Source of the DNA: Galerina marginata
Taxonomy: Eukaryota > Basidiomycota > Agaricomycetes > Agaricales > Galerinaceae
DNA length: 64,000 nucleotides
Direction: 5' to 3'
Assembly (NCBI GenBank): GCA_023014335.1
Contig: JAECYW010000014.1
Coordinates: 124,001-188,000, forward strand
The translations under genes and the position numbers were made by a program. This document shows positions 1-10,860 of this stretch, piece by piece (the stretch's first letter is position 1; every line of letters starts with the position of its first letter). The notes beneath the pieces were generated by a model. That model saw only the letters and a program-made list of their open reading frames with translations. It did no database searches and was not told the origin of the DNA.

Positions 1-1035
1 GGTGTCCACTTGCTTTAGGTCTCTGGAAATGTCGTCGACCGTGTTTGCCATCTTCCCGAGCCGGGCATGGAGTTCTTTGAGTAGGTCGGAGTCACGGAGA
101 TCGTTAGCAAGCTGCACAAGGTGTCGTGTTAGCGGCGCGGGTTACGAACGACATAATAGCCACAGTAACCTACTTTGAACTTTTCGAGAGCAGTTGAAAG
201 CCGATTCAAACAGTCTTCGACAGTATTCATGTTGAGATCTTTGTAAATTGCGATCACCAATCTATTCTGCCCGCTGATTTTCCCCAAATCTTCGTTGATA
301 GTCCCGAGTGTGCTGTGATATTATAAGCGACCTTCGAGCAAAACTTGTTGGAGCATACCTGAGCAGTCCTTTGATATCCTCTTCAATGCCCTTCACCGCC
401 TTCACCACCATCTCCTTGCTACCCTCTTCATTCTCGGCTGTTACATGCGCCACGATTACGACCATAAGATGGCCAACCCGGTCTTGCAGCTCTTTGACCT
501 TTGATTCAACAGCCGACGCTTCCTAGTGGAAACTTTCTTCAACAATCTTGCAACATTCAACAGCGGAAACCAACGGACCTCGCATACTTCTATGATCTTC
601 AAGGCGACTTCGATCGACTCTTGTAACAATGGAACCGGTATAACCCCAGCAGCCGATTGCAATAATGACAGCACTTCCTTTGCGCTGGCCGTGACATATT
701 GTGTTCTCGTTGGAACAACCGACGGTGTATTTTCTGATGGTTTCTAGATCCAAGCGTTGGTCAGAGTTTGCGAGGTGAATTAGTAAACTTTTTAAGTCCT
801 CACCACATCGACATTTTTGTTCACATTTTGATTCTCGATAGCGGTGGACTCCGTCGTTTTTAGGACGATGGCCAGTTGATCTTCTGGCAGTTCCTAGATG
901 AAGCCATGTGTGACCAGCGAGTAGGTTTTCAATGGACCAATAAAAGCTCACCTCGTCGAATTTCGTTTCCGCGGGGCGTTTCTTTGAGCTCCGTCGTTTT
1001 GGCAGAGGAAACCAGGAAAAACATCCGGCAGACAT
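1..1035 (-). CDS. NLR1: N-terminal part of a HeLo/MLKL-like NB-ARC-TPR protein, cut by the window edge
   Basis: Six minus-strand exons are visible: 952-1035, 804-893, 579-743, 359-522, 174-312 and 1-111. They have the same lengths and phases as in NLR2 (84, 90, 165, 164 and 139 nt, then the long exon), with GT-AG introns and no stop, about 251 residues in all. The protein starts MSAGCFSWF and continues with a basic stretch (KRRSSKKRP). A helical region follows (AAGVIPVPLLQESIEVALKI, then a helix rich in VVIVAHV) that resembles the HeLo/MLKL-like N-terminal bundles of basidiomycete NLRs. The NB-ARC part lies beyond the left edge. This is the only copy on the minus strand, and it stands head to head with NLR2. 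I chose ATG 1035 because every paralogue begins there. The visible part looks intact, but whether the whole gene is cannot be seen. Confidence 0.88.
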
Positions 1036-2290
1036 AGTCGCAGTCAATGGTAAGAAGGACGTTTACATCCTCAACATTGCCGACATGTCATCGAGGCAGT
1101 GTCAGGGTCGACGTTCAACAACCAAGGCCCACGGGTAAACCCGGGCCGTATCCATCACGTTCACTGTCAACAACGACGAGCTCATCTTTCTTCCGACCAT
1201 CAGCATATTCACATTGAACATGGTCTACACCAACCTATCCCTCAACCTCGCTGGGCTCTTGAAATAGCGCATAACTGGCTTTCAATCCATTAACACGCAG
1301 GAGGGCGTCGAGGAAGAACGTTGCCCTTGTGTATGGCCTTGGCTGTTCAGTTTTAGCTTCAGTTTTTGCGGTCGTAGTTCGTCTGGACAGAGCACAATTG
1401 TGGTCTATAGGTGGATGGTGTGTTTCCCCAATTTTCTCTTCAGTTTTCAGTTCCAGATCTCATCTATTTCTTGTGGTTCAGGAAGCAGAACTTCGACAAT
1501 AAATTAAAATCTGCCAGTGTTCTCAAATTTGAAGAAGAAATCCACTATATGGTTCCTGTAAGCTCGAAACATCCTTGTTATGCTCGATTTCTGTACTCAT
1601 GGACGATGCAGCGGGAGTGAACTTGAGATCTAGAGTTATCAACTGATCAAACGGCATCTCAAGAAATTGAAGAACGTCGCGTAGGCTTGCAGCAAGTGGA
1701 GCCTTTTGGTATCTGAATCGAAACGACCACCGTCAACTTGAAAAGAAGTCATTGACCCGCAAATGGCTGTCGAGGTCTGGGCTCTTTTTTTTACCATTGC
1801 GACAGAGTGTCATTGGTGGGGTGAGTTTCTATACATTCTGGTTCCATTTTTTTCTAATTCTCATCGCATCTTTTGATTTAGGACGCTCCGAGGTGTCATA
1901 AGACTCGAGTTCAACGTCAAGTTCGAAACAGTAATTTGTCTTTTTTTACTGGGTTCGTCTGACTCTTTTTTGTCACGTTCTTAACTAGCATGCTAATCAT
2001 ATTTACAATAGTGAAGATAGGGTACTACAGCGAATTATTGGCTACTTCATGAACGCTAACTGACCAGCTCAAAGCTCAAGGGCTCAATCACTCCAACGAT
2101 CCGGGAACCCATGTCTACTCCCGTCCGGTATTCGAGTAACTGTATCACCCAAGCACCAGCACCGCCCGCTTCAAAGTCGCTGACAATCGTGGAGCTCAAG
2201 TAATTGAAGAACGACTTACCGCATGACGACTGTGGCAAATATGTCGCGGCCATACTCGTCCAAAGTCTCTAGAAAACCTTGCCTCATCAC
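1036..2290. repeat. Left arm of an inverted duplication (upstream region of NLR1)
   Basis: Read on the minus strand, this stretch matches the sequence upstream of NLR2 (about 10860-12012). Examples are the segments around 2150-2200 and 10970-11000 (both contain GTCAGCGACTTTGAAGCG), and 1380-1480 against 11480-11610. The match runs on through the NLR exons, so promoter and gene were copied together. A minus-strand reading of 65 codons at 2056-2253 is open here but broken in the other arm, so I do not call it a gene. Confidence 0.75.
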
Positions 2291-3226
2291 TCGTTGTAGC
2301 TTACGACGATTCGTCTAGAGCTATACCTTCCCTAAAGCAAATGAAATATCTGCAAAAACGCAAACTAAGCTATGACGGCTCCAGAAGGCTTGATTTGTAC
2401 ACTTCATGTCCGTATTCGTGTCGTACCATGGGAGGAAAGCAACATGGGGTCGGGTTGGGTACTTGTGCTCATTCCGCATTTGTGCGGGTCACCAATTACC
2501 TTACTGAAAACTGCGCATTATCAGCGTTCCTAAGTACGGGCTAGGCCTGGCTAGGCTGCTCAGGATTTCGTGCAATATTACCTTGGCTGAGTGGGGATTG
2601 GGAAAAGAGTTCCGGTTCAAAACTCGTCCTCATCGGCCCGTCGGGTCTGTTTGTCGACCGTCGTCTTCGTAATTCAGCTCCGTTAGGTCAGCCTTTTCAC
2701 TCCTAGTCTGCCCGCACCTCCAGCGCTTCTCAAACCCGAAGTTACTAGGTCGTGGGTATTACTATGATCAAGACCTCAACTATGACCGACAAAGCCGGAA
2801 CTGGTCAAGGTTAGTCATCGCCTTGCAAGTAAATTCTCCATCCGAATGCTGTATTCACTGTCGTCATCTCCAGCTTGGCTTTCCTTCGAACCCGTGAGCT
2901 CCCGAACGTCGCTCTCCTGCTGCATTCTAGAACATGTAAAGGTAGGGCCGGGGCTCATTCAATTAGATGATCTATGCGAACACTCCAAGCGATGACGATG
3001 GGTATTTCCCTCAAATAAGACGTCGATCTTAGCCCAGGCCTAGTCACCTTATACGGCTGGGAGTTAATCCCCTGTCATTCAAAAACCACAGCGGCCACCT
3101 CAGCATATGTTCAGAGGCCAGAGCTCGGGAGCCGGCTGAGTTGTCCTGCGGAAGTTTTAACCGTTGATCCTATTTTTAACGATCACGATTCCGATCATCC
3201 AGACCCAATTGAATGAAGCGGGACCT
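2291..3226. other. Intergenic, nothing recognised
   Basis: There is no long open frame with plausible splice sites and no obvious repeat of the other modules. The segment lies between the end of the inverted arm and the protoglobin gene and may hold the protoglobin promoter. Confidence 0.5.
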
Positions 3227-3307
3227 ATGTGTAGTGGCGATCCTAATGTTCTCGGACAGCTTAAAAGAAGAAGAAAGTGCGTCTGCATTTTAACACCTTG
3301 TTTTTCT

Positions 3308-4117
3308 ATGATGCAGCACATCTCAGAACAATCTCTAGTTGACCTCCCTTCTCGAATTCAGTACCTACGGGACTTTATTGAATTCACTGAAAAGGATGCC
3401 GCCGTCCTACATGCCTCACGCGACGTCGTCGCCCCTCTCGTGCCAGCCATAGTCGATGCTGTGTACGTGAAACTCTTGTCCTTCGACATTACGGCCCAGT
3501 CATTCGTACCTCGGCAAACCGGTTACTCTGGCATATCCCCCGCTTCGCTTTCGGAACTCTCTTTGACACACCCACAAATCAGTTTCAGAAAAGACTTTCT
3601 GAACGGATACTTGGTGAAGCTGGTGACGATGGATTATTCAAAACCGTCGAGCTGGGAATACTTGGACAAGGTTGGGGTGATGCACACCGGCCAAGCTGGC
3701 TTCTCGCATCGGTAGGTCTGACATTTATCTGACTTTTCTTTGAGCTGACAGGATAATCACTGGCAGCATTACAAAGCCGACTCTAAGAGTAGAGTATATA
3801 CATTGCGCCATTCTACTTGCATACGTCGAAGATATTCTCCTCAACGCCGTAATGGCCCATGAAGACCTTACACTCGACACCAAGAACGCCGTTGCGAGAG
3901 CCGCAAACAAGGTATATATCCCCTTCATAACGTCGATAAAATTCTAATGCCTGACTTTCTTACTCTCTAGATACTCTGGATTCAGAACGACCTTTTTGCT
4001 CGTCATTATCTTGCACAAAATGCTTCTACCGATGATATAACCATCAAGCGGACAAGCCTGCTGGCAGTTATGGTCTGCATTTTTGCTACGGGTTTACTTC
4101 TGCCCAGGGCGTTCTAG
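3308..4117 (+). CDS. Protoglobin-family haem protein with a C-terminal hydrophobic tail
   Basis: Exons 3308-3711, 3767-3911 and 3971-4117 join in frame to 231 residues. The order of motifs fits fungal protoglobins: RIQYLRDFIEFTEKDAAVLH, a helix APLVPAIVDAVYVKLLSFD, SFVPRQTGYSG, a helix ending HPQISFRKDFLNGYLVKLV, EYLDKVGVMHTG (the probable proximal-His segment), RVEYIHCAILLAYVEDILL and WIQNDLFARHYL. Protoglobins bind haem and gaseous ligands, and the physiological role in fungi is unsettled. After the globin fold the protein ends with a roughly 20-residue hydrophobic stretch (LLAVMVCIFATGLLL) that could be a tail anchor. The start is uncertain. ATG 3308 or 3311 gives a complete domain, but an upstream in-frame ATG at 3227 with a 40-nt intron ending at 3316 is also possible. 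The gene is single copy, between NLR1 and a minus-strand gene. Confidence 0.85.
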
Positions 4118-4715
4118 TCTCCGTACCAATCGAAGGGCATGTCGAAAGTTGGGCCTTCTTGAGTAGTTCTAGTTCTTTCAGGAGGAACCTTTCTAAAATG
4201 GTAGACCAAGTTATCCAAAATTTATCTACAGTTCATTGTAATTTTAAGACCCTAATGTCATAAATATGCGAGAGCCTAAGAACAGTGGAAATAAGGCCAA
4301 AGCCGTTACCTTGAGGACAGACCAGCCTACAGTTCACAAACCTAGTCTTACCTGCAGCTGTCGGGTGACCGGCGACTAGGGTAAGTGATACTGAATTTCT
4401 GTTGGGAAACGTGGTAGGTAGCGACGCTGCTGTATCTTCGGTGGAATTTCAGTGGGTTTTTGGGAGCGAGAGAAGCCTTTTCGAGAGCTTCGTGGGTCAT
4501 GTTGGATGGAAGGTCGGGATAGCTCTTCAGGGTGGTAGGAGCGCAATGAAGATGATAGTTGCGTATTCACTTCTTCTGGAAACCCATCTACCAATAGTGC
4601 TTACTTTAACCGATAAATCTCGGTTTCATTTGAATCTTTTGCTAAAATACAAAACATAGCGTCTGACAATAAATTAGCTGCGACATACTGTAAGGAACAA
4701 ATTAATAAGACCGTT
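4118..4715. other. Intergenic between convergent genes
   Basis: This is the 3' side of both the protoglobin and the minus-strand gene at 4716. Short open frames on both strands (for example 4402-4659) have no recognisable content or splice pattern. Confidence 0.5.
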
Positions 4716-5552
4716 TCATCTATTCAGCATCCTTTCTACCACTAGCGCTGACACTATGATCTCATCCATTATCCGGTGTCCATACGGGAAAACGGTGAGG
4801 GTAGCATCAGGAATGGGAGGCGATCTGTCCGGAGGTGGGGGAACGAACGTTGCGATTTGTATGCTTTCTGTCGGATTGGCAGGCGATCGGGATGAACGCG
4901 AGTTTGACGGAGGTGGCAAATAGCACTGCAATCATGCTGAGTTAGACAAGCAGAAAGAGAGAAAAGAAGAAGACCTACGATGCACATTGGTGATCCGTCT
5001 TCGAGGGTTTCGCGACAATCCCAATGGAGTCGATTTCTGAGGCTCCAATTAAAATGTCTCTGTGCCTTCGTAAGGATAAAATCACTGGTAGGTTAGATGG
5101 TCGGCTTACCGGAGAGGAGTTTATGCTGAAGAGAGCTTTGGCGAGCCGTGTAGCCATATCACCCATGCTCAACACCGCTCGTTTGTTGTTCAGTGAGAAC
5201 CTAGATTTATTAAATTGCATAAAACAAAAGGCATGGAGCAGACTCACGCAAATTCACCGACGAGATCTGTGTCATTGCCCCCACACCGGAAGACTCGCGT
5301 GACATATGACACAGGAAGAAACGGATTCAAGTCAAGGTCCACTGTAATACGGTACAGAGGCTGCTGGATCGGAGCGTCTCGAGGAGGCATGAGGAGCATC
5401 GAGTTCTGCGCCCAGCTCGTGAAGCTGTAGACAACAGGAGCTGGAGGTGGTGGATTCCTGACATAGAATTAGAGTCCTGACATATCTCGACGCGGAGAGA
5501 CATACCGCGCTATCACGGAGTCATAGCTGAGATGTATATGATGAGAGATAGA
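4716..5552 (-). CDS. Basidiomycete lineage-specific protein, multi-exon, first exon not found
   Basis: Exons, read downward, are 5506-5552, 5248-5457, 5110-5200, 4979-5065 and 4716-4925. All phases agree (645 nt with the stop). The protein reads HHIHLSYDSVIAR, then NPPPPAPVVYSFTSWAQNSM, PLYRITVDLDLNPFLPVSYV, TRVFRCGG, a short exon with MGDMATRLAKALF, then NRLHWDCRETLEDGSPMCI and a tail ATFVPPPPDRSPPIPDATLT. This order (S-W-x-x-N-S-M-L-L-M-P-P, SYVT, RLHWDC, FVPPPPDxSPPxPDxxLTVF) is one I associate with an unnamed family of agaricomycete proteins. I know no function for it, and no catalytic motif, signal peptide or membrane segment is visible. The start codon is missing from this model and must lie in a small exon above 5552. 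The long last exons look intact. Confidence 0.65.
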
Positions 5553-5981
5553 CTGGGCACGCGACAGAATTTAAGTGTACTTTGGCAAAGTTTCTGATTC
5601 CTTGGACTTGTCTTTCGAGTCTGATGGAGGATATGTTAAAAAATGATGGACCTGATAAGATAGCTGCAAATACCGATAATCATGATGCAATAACGAGGCG
5701 AAATGAGGAGACTGGATAATCTGGTTATCAAATGGGTACACACTTGAATTATTTCGTTCAGATAGTACGAAGAGAAGAGAGCAGGACTTGCATTGGCTGG
5801 GTTACGCTCAGCAGAATGGTTCCGGCATTGGGCGTGAGAAATTCTCTGCAAAACATATTCCGATCATGATTGGCCTCCGTGGTTTGTTCCTGACTTCATT
5901 TCTTCATCTGTTTCGACTCGTTGCTCACTCTTTCATAACGTTTCGACAGTTACTAAACTGCGATATGTAGGTTTTCGCATT

Positions 5982-6581
5982 TTGACTATTTCTGCCATGA
6001 ATTACTTATCTGACGATGACTCCAGTGATACCGAATTTACAACATTCCGCAGCCATTGCTGGAACCTCGTTGCCCAGCGAAATAACCTCTTCTGTTCGAA
6101 CCACTGCTACCTTATCTTTTGCTATACGGGCGGCCAGCAGCCATCAACCACACACCATGCAATCCATGCCGCTACAATGCTCCTCGAGCAAACGAGTTTG
6201 TTGGCAATGGCGTTAACGCCTCGGAACCATCGTGTAGATTTCATTTCATCACAAAGAGCACCTTTTGTAAGTTGGCTTGAAGGCTCCTTGGATTGTGCTC
6301 GATGGCTGAAGGTCTTCATTTCTGAAGCAGCGACCAGGAACTTCTGTGGTTCGAAGAAGAACTTCTTCCCCGTCCTATCGACCTTCACGAACCCTTCCAA
6401 GTGCTACTGTGGCACAGTCAATCGTAGAAGGTGCGACCCGCTCTACGTCCTTCGTGTTCTTCCTGTATTAATAACTGTGTTCCACAGGGCCTGGTCGTCC
6501 TACACGGCCGTCCTCGAACTCTCCGACTCTGACCAAGTCGAACTATTCAAACGAATTATAGTCCGCGAGGCCACGAGTTAA
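5982..6581 (+). CDS. Unrecognised open frame, doubtful gene
   Basis: A frame of about 199 codons starts with an acidic segment (MNYLSDDDSSDTEF at its first ATG, 5997) and ends with VLELSDSDQVELFKRII and a stop at 6581. The end segment could be a separate exon, because a good intron (GTGCGA at about 6431 to CACAG at about 6487) precedes it. Joined across that intron the reading stays open only in some frames. I recognise no family. It may be a degenerate or misread gene. Composition gives no clear help, and the other strand has an overlapping 92-codon frame. Confidence 0.25.
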   Translation: MTISAMNYLSDDDSSDTEFTTFRSHCWNLVAQRNNLFCSNHCYLIFCYTGGQQPSTTHHAIHAATMLLEQTSLLAMALTPRNHRVDFISSQRAPFVSWLEGSLDCARWLKVFISEAATRNFCGSKKNFFPVLSTFTNPSKCYCGTVNRRRCDPLYVLRVLPVLITVFHRAWSSYTAVLELSDSDQVELFKRIIVREATS

Positions 6582-6732
6582 ACAGTATACATGCTTCCAA
6601 CGTATGACTTTTTTATTATTTCTTTAATTTTAATTACCTAACAAAACACATTCAAGATATCGACCTTCCTCCTCTGAATTCAAGGAGCCGAAGATAACTT
6701 GCCGCCAAGAAATTTGCACCCGCATTCACCGA

Positions 6733-7603
6733 GTGACGATCGCTCTGATATCCTGCTTCGTTTTCGCTTCCCTCGTCATGTCGCTCAATTCGACGCTCAG
6801 CCATCTTCTTCATGGGATATCTGGACAATTACTGCACCCCTGGTCTTCCGATCCTGCTTTACTTTCCTTCCATCTTGACCTACCGACGAACGAAGCTTCA
6901 TGGGAAGGTTTGAAGGGTGGAGAACACTGCCTTCGTTATCTGACAAGAGAATATACCGCAAAACTTGTGGGAGGGGCCGCTGGTCAGGATATGATGAAGT
7001 TGTGCAAAGATACGCCTGTGGAGATCCATGGACGGTTGCTTTTCACGGATTTCTGTCAAGATTTGGTAAGTGGGTGGATGATCTCCCGCCTTGTTTATTT
7101 TGCTGATCTGTGTGTGTGGCAGGGCTTCGGTCGAGGCATATGGGGCTTTTGGGCCGTAGATTTTGAAGAGCCGGATTGTGAAACAAAGTGGGGCGATTTC
7201 GTTGATTTGGTGAGTATTCTTTTTCTACCCAGACGGCTTTATTAACAGCATTCCTAGGGTTGCGCGATGGAAATCGATGGAGGAAATACCTACCGAGTAC
7301 GCGTTCTCCATCGAATTCATGGCATAATCATTTACAAATTCTCCAGCGCATCGAATCCCAACTGGAAAACTTGCAGTCAGGATCGAGTTGGCAGATCATG
7401 TGCGTAACCACGCCCGCCGATATCAATGGGCGTCACTTTGCCACTCCGGACACATGTTATAACTCGGTAAATGTCTTTTGTACATATATATCGTTACCTG
7501 TCGATCAATTGACACTCCTTTTGCCCAGCTGACTTCTGGCACCTACGGTGTATGGGACCTGACAGACTCATCATGCCGAGGAGATTCTGAACCATCCAGG
7601 TGA
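6733..7603 (+). CDS. Probable extracellular protein with a duplicated cysteine motif; start uncertain
   Basis: Five exons, ending at 7065 and then 7123-7209, 7258-7296, 7347-7466 and 7529-7603, are separated by introns that are all phase 0 with clean GT-AG ends. The body reads CLRYLTREYTAKL, then CKDTPVEIHGRLLFTDFCQD, GIWGFWAVDFEEPDC, WGDFVDLGCAMEIDGG and RIESQLENLQSGSSWQIM, and then a second copy of the motif: CVTTPADINGRHFATPDTCY, GTYGVWDLTDSSC, ending CRGDSEPSR. The repeated pattern is C-x-x-T-P-x-x-I-x-G-R, a C, G-x-W and a final C, with an intron at the same place in both halves. A hydrophobic start (ALISCFVFASLVM) suggests secretion, but 6733 is a GTG. The first ATG in frame is 6778, so a small upstream exon is likely. 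The function of this lineage-specific family is not known to me. Confidence 0.65.
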
Positions 7604-7749
7604 AGATATGACATCTATGTCGCGTCATAAAAAGAGCGGATGCTGGCCTCCTTTCCTATTTTGCTTTTTCTTTGGCAGACCCTTTTAGCGTCTGCCCTAG
7701 GCTTTTTGGGGCTTGATTTCCCTTATTTTATTTTCGTTATGCGTATCAT

Positions 7750-9470
7750 TCAGACAACTTGTGTATTATAAGAACTGCCCAGAGGAGCAGGGCATTGATT
7801 ATTCCAAACGATATACATATCGGACCAGAGCCGAATTTTACAGTGACTGCATTCACTCCACCCTTCGTCGCCTGAAAGGAGACAACATCTTGAATGAGTC
7901 GAAAGTGGGATGGGTGTCGCATCCTTGAACGGGCCAGAGTTGTAGGTTGGCTGTAATATGCATATTCAGTATGGCCACAAGGCTAGGAGAATCAAACGCT
8001 TACGCATCGAAAGAAAAGGATAGCTGTCTGTCAATGGCACTTCCATTCTGGGGCTGGACACAAAAGAGAGAGCCCTCGGACCGCACTCTTCTCCTAAATC
8101 TCCTCCTTCTGAAGTCGTTGACGCCTGTCATCCTAGAGTCTGGCCATAGACTGACCCAAAAACAGAAATTAAAAACAGAAGACTGAGCAGGAAACAAAGA
8201 AATGCACGCACCCCTCAGCACAGCACAGCGCCCACGTCGCAGACGAAATTGCCTGAACAAATGTAGAAGCAAATCCAAAAGCACGATCCTTATACAAAAG
8301 TCGCTCAAGTCCACCGCCACATTCCACGTTCCTCATTCCACCCCGAGTCGTCGGTTACTCCATGTCAGGACGGTACGTCAAACAGCTTGAAATTGAAAGA
8401 AGTGTCCTCGTAATTGTGCGCGTCATTTTGCTATGAGTATGCAGGCGATAGGTTCCTTGACTACTCCCATTGAGATGTTGTTGGATCATTGATAAACGAT
8501 AACGATGTTCTTTGTTCAGTGGCTGCATCACCGGTCTCGTTCTCGGCGTTGGGCTGGAAACTTGGAACTTGTAAACATGCTCGAACCTCGATTGCGAATG
8601 CCACTTGTCGACTATAAGGCCGGCCTAGAAAGGAAAAGCTCAATGAGAGCCAGCAAATGAAGATGAAAAAAGGTAAGAAAAATACCGAACCACCCACATT
8701 CCATATGGCAAACGAGGATAAAGACGAAAGAGCACACCGCTACTCCGCATATAGTTCCGCTTCGACATCCTGACATTACCTACACCTGCCCCTGGTGCAG
8801 ATTCTAGACTCCAGAGCGGGGCGCGAGGCGTTCTCACTGATTGGCAAAACAAGATAATTTCTGGGTTGAGACGTTTAGACGGGTTACGATTTGATCGGCT
8901 GAAGTTCTGAATCTCGAGCTAACGGTTCTGCAGCTATGGAAAAGATTAGCCAAAACATGGGAAAACCGAAACGTGCCGCACATACCTTCAACCTGCATCG
9001 ATGATCATCTACCCTGTCGGTCTTCGCAGTCACCAGCGCCTCATATACGCCAGTTCTTGAGTATAAGTTCCATTGGCTAAAGAAACTCGACTGGGATGCA
9101 GGTAAATTCAAACCTAAGTAGACGGAAGAAGCGGTCAGGAAAGACGTTAATTGTGCTTAAAGTGCCTCACGGACCTTGAGCTTCGGCCTACTTATCCACG
9201 CCTGCACTCGCCCAGCACACTACAAGCACCGTACCTATACAAGTTTCGCTACCTCGAAACCAGAAGGCCAAAAGGAAATTTGAGGACAGAGACGCAGAGG
9301 ATGTCAATGAAGACAAAGTGGTTGATATGTGTCTGTAATGGAGTGGGAGTTTAGGTTGAGAGCCGAGGGCATTGTTGGTGTCGCCGAAGTGCAGCAGGGC
9401 AAAGACGGGTCAACTCCTTGAACCGGCGGTGAACCTGGATGCACCATCGCTTGAGCCAAAACCTGCTTTC
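7750..9470. repeat. Duplicated block, copy A (paired with 40260-41900)
   Basis: Long matching stretches occur in the same order at both places, for example the segment with CGCTTACGCATCGAAAGAA at about 8000 and 40365, TAAGTAGACGGAAGAAGCG at 9115 and 41495, and the stretch around 9440 against 41845. Each copy has insertions and deletions that change reading frame, so the open frames here are not conserved between copies. I therefore do not call a gene. It could be an old pseudogene pair, since splice-like sequences (AAGGTATGT on the minus strand) recur in it. Confidence 0.65.
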
Positions 9471-10860
9471 GTAGCAAGCAGCGACGGGGGTATTAGTGAT
9501 AGCCAGTCGACCAGCCAGAGTAAGTCCTCGAAAAAAAGTAGGTCGATACGGAGCAAACTCCCAAGACTCGTGTCAACGTGGACTGGACGCTGGGTAACTG
9601 TGTCGTTAGATAAAACCAAGATAAATGAAGAAAGCAATCTTACAATTAACGAAGCACGCAGCTGTACGACTGGCAGATTCTTCACGGTATACATACTAAA
9701 GAACTCGGGAACGAAATGTTGCACTTCCAGTTGACCAAATGGGTAATCGTAGCCATGATCGGAACCGTTGGGATAGAACCTCGAGAATCTAGGAATTCGA
9801 GGAATCACAAGCAAAGGTGCTGGTACAGCCGCTCGAGTGGCATGTTGAGATGGCGCAGTTGGACCAGATCAGGCGACGCCGTCGTTATGTATTCAAACTG
9901 GAGTTCCTCGTCAGCTTATTACTGTAAATGGAACACGAAGATGAAAGACTTGCCCTACCCAGAGTTGGTACAAATGGTACCAGAAAAACCCCAAATTACA
10001 CAGTGCGGCGATGGTGCAAAATCCCAATTGGAAAGAATAATGTACTAATGCGATGAAAATTTGCTCTGCGAGTCGGATTTCTCGCTGTGGTTTGACTCAT
10101 GCTGAACCCGACTCGGATAAGTTCTAGGAGAAGGATGCTCAGCCGAAAATTCAATTAGTCCACAAAATGCCACACGTACCTTCCGCCGTGTCTCCAACCT
10201 ATGATATTTATCCTCGCAGAGCACATCACGAACACGAACACCCATTCAAGTCTTTCATGTAGCTCGGGCCCAGATTGTCTTCCTGCTGACATTTCATTCG
10301 CTTCAGGACAGAAGGTGCTATGATAAATGGTGAGCAAGACTTTCGAGGGAGGCATCTTGACTCACAACTGCAGGAAACCTGTCGTCACGACATTTGGCCT
10401 TGGAAGATTAATCGCTAGCTCATCGAGCTGAGGCTTGTGCGAAATTTGATGTTGGTTTCCGACAACTTGTGGGCTGATGTCGCTGTCAAAACGGATTACA
10501 CGACAAATACTGCATTACGGTAGAAAACCGGCAGTGCCGAACAAGTTGTTTCGTATAGTCGCCTTACAGATTCCCTCTGTCATCCACAGTAAGCACCCGA
10601 GAAGATAGGACGAGGAACATTGAGCTTACCGCGTACAAGAATATCCCTCGTTCTCGGTTGAATCTTGTCTTGAAGCTTATCACAGCTCACGAACCAAATT
10701 CCCCGTCATCAATAACGCCCTGAGCCACCAATTCAGGAAACAGAAAATAAATAAAAATGGATAAAAAACACACCATGATTTCCAGACTATCGCTTGCCCA
10801 CCCCATCTCTACATCCATCCAGACGAAACCCGAGTAAGTAACACTATTGCCACCTCAATC
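9471..10860. other. Intergenic, no gene supported
   Basis: Open frames of 110-134 codons overlap on opposite strands (9372-9734 plus, 9410-9814 minus). None has recognisable motifs or a convincing exon chain. The segment looks like decayed duplicated sequence. Confidence 0.45.

Noticed and set aside
9372..9814. Overlapping open frames of 120 and 134 codons on opposite strands
   Set aside because: Neither has motifs or splice sites, and the frames are not kept in the duplicated copy at about 41.8 kb.
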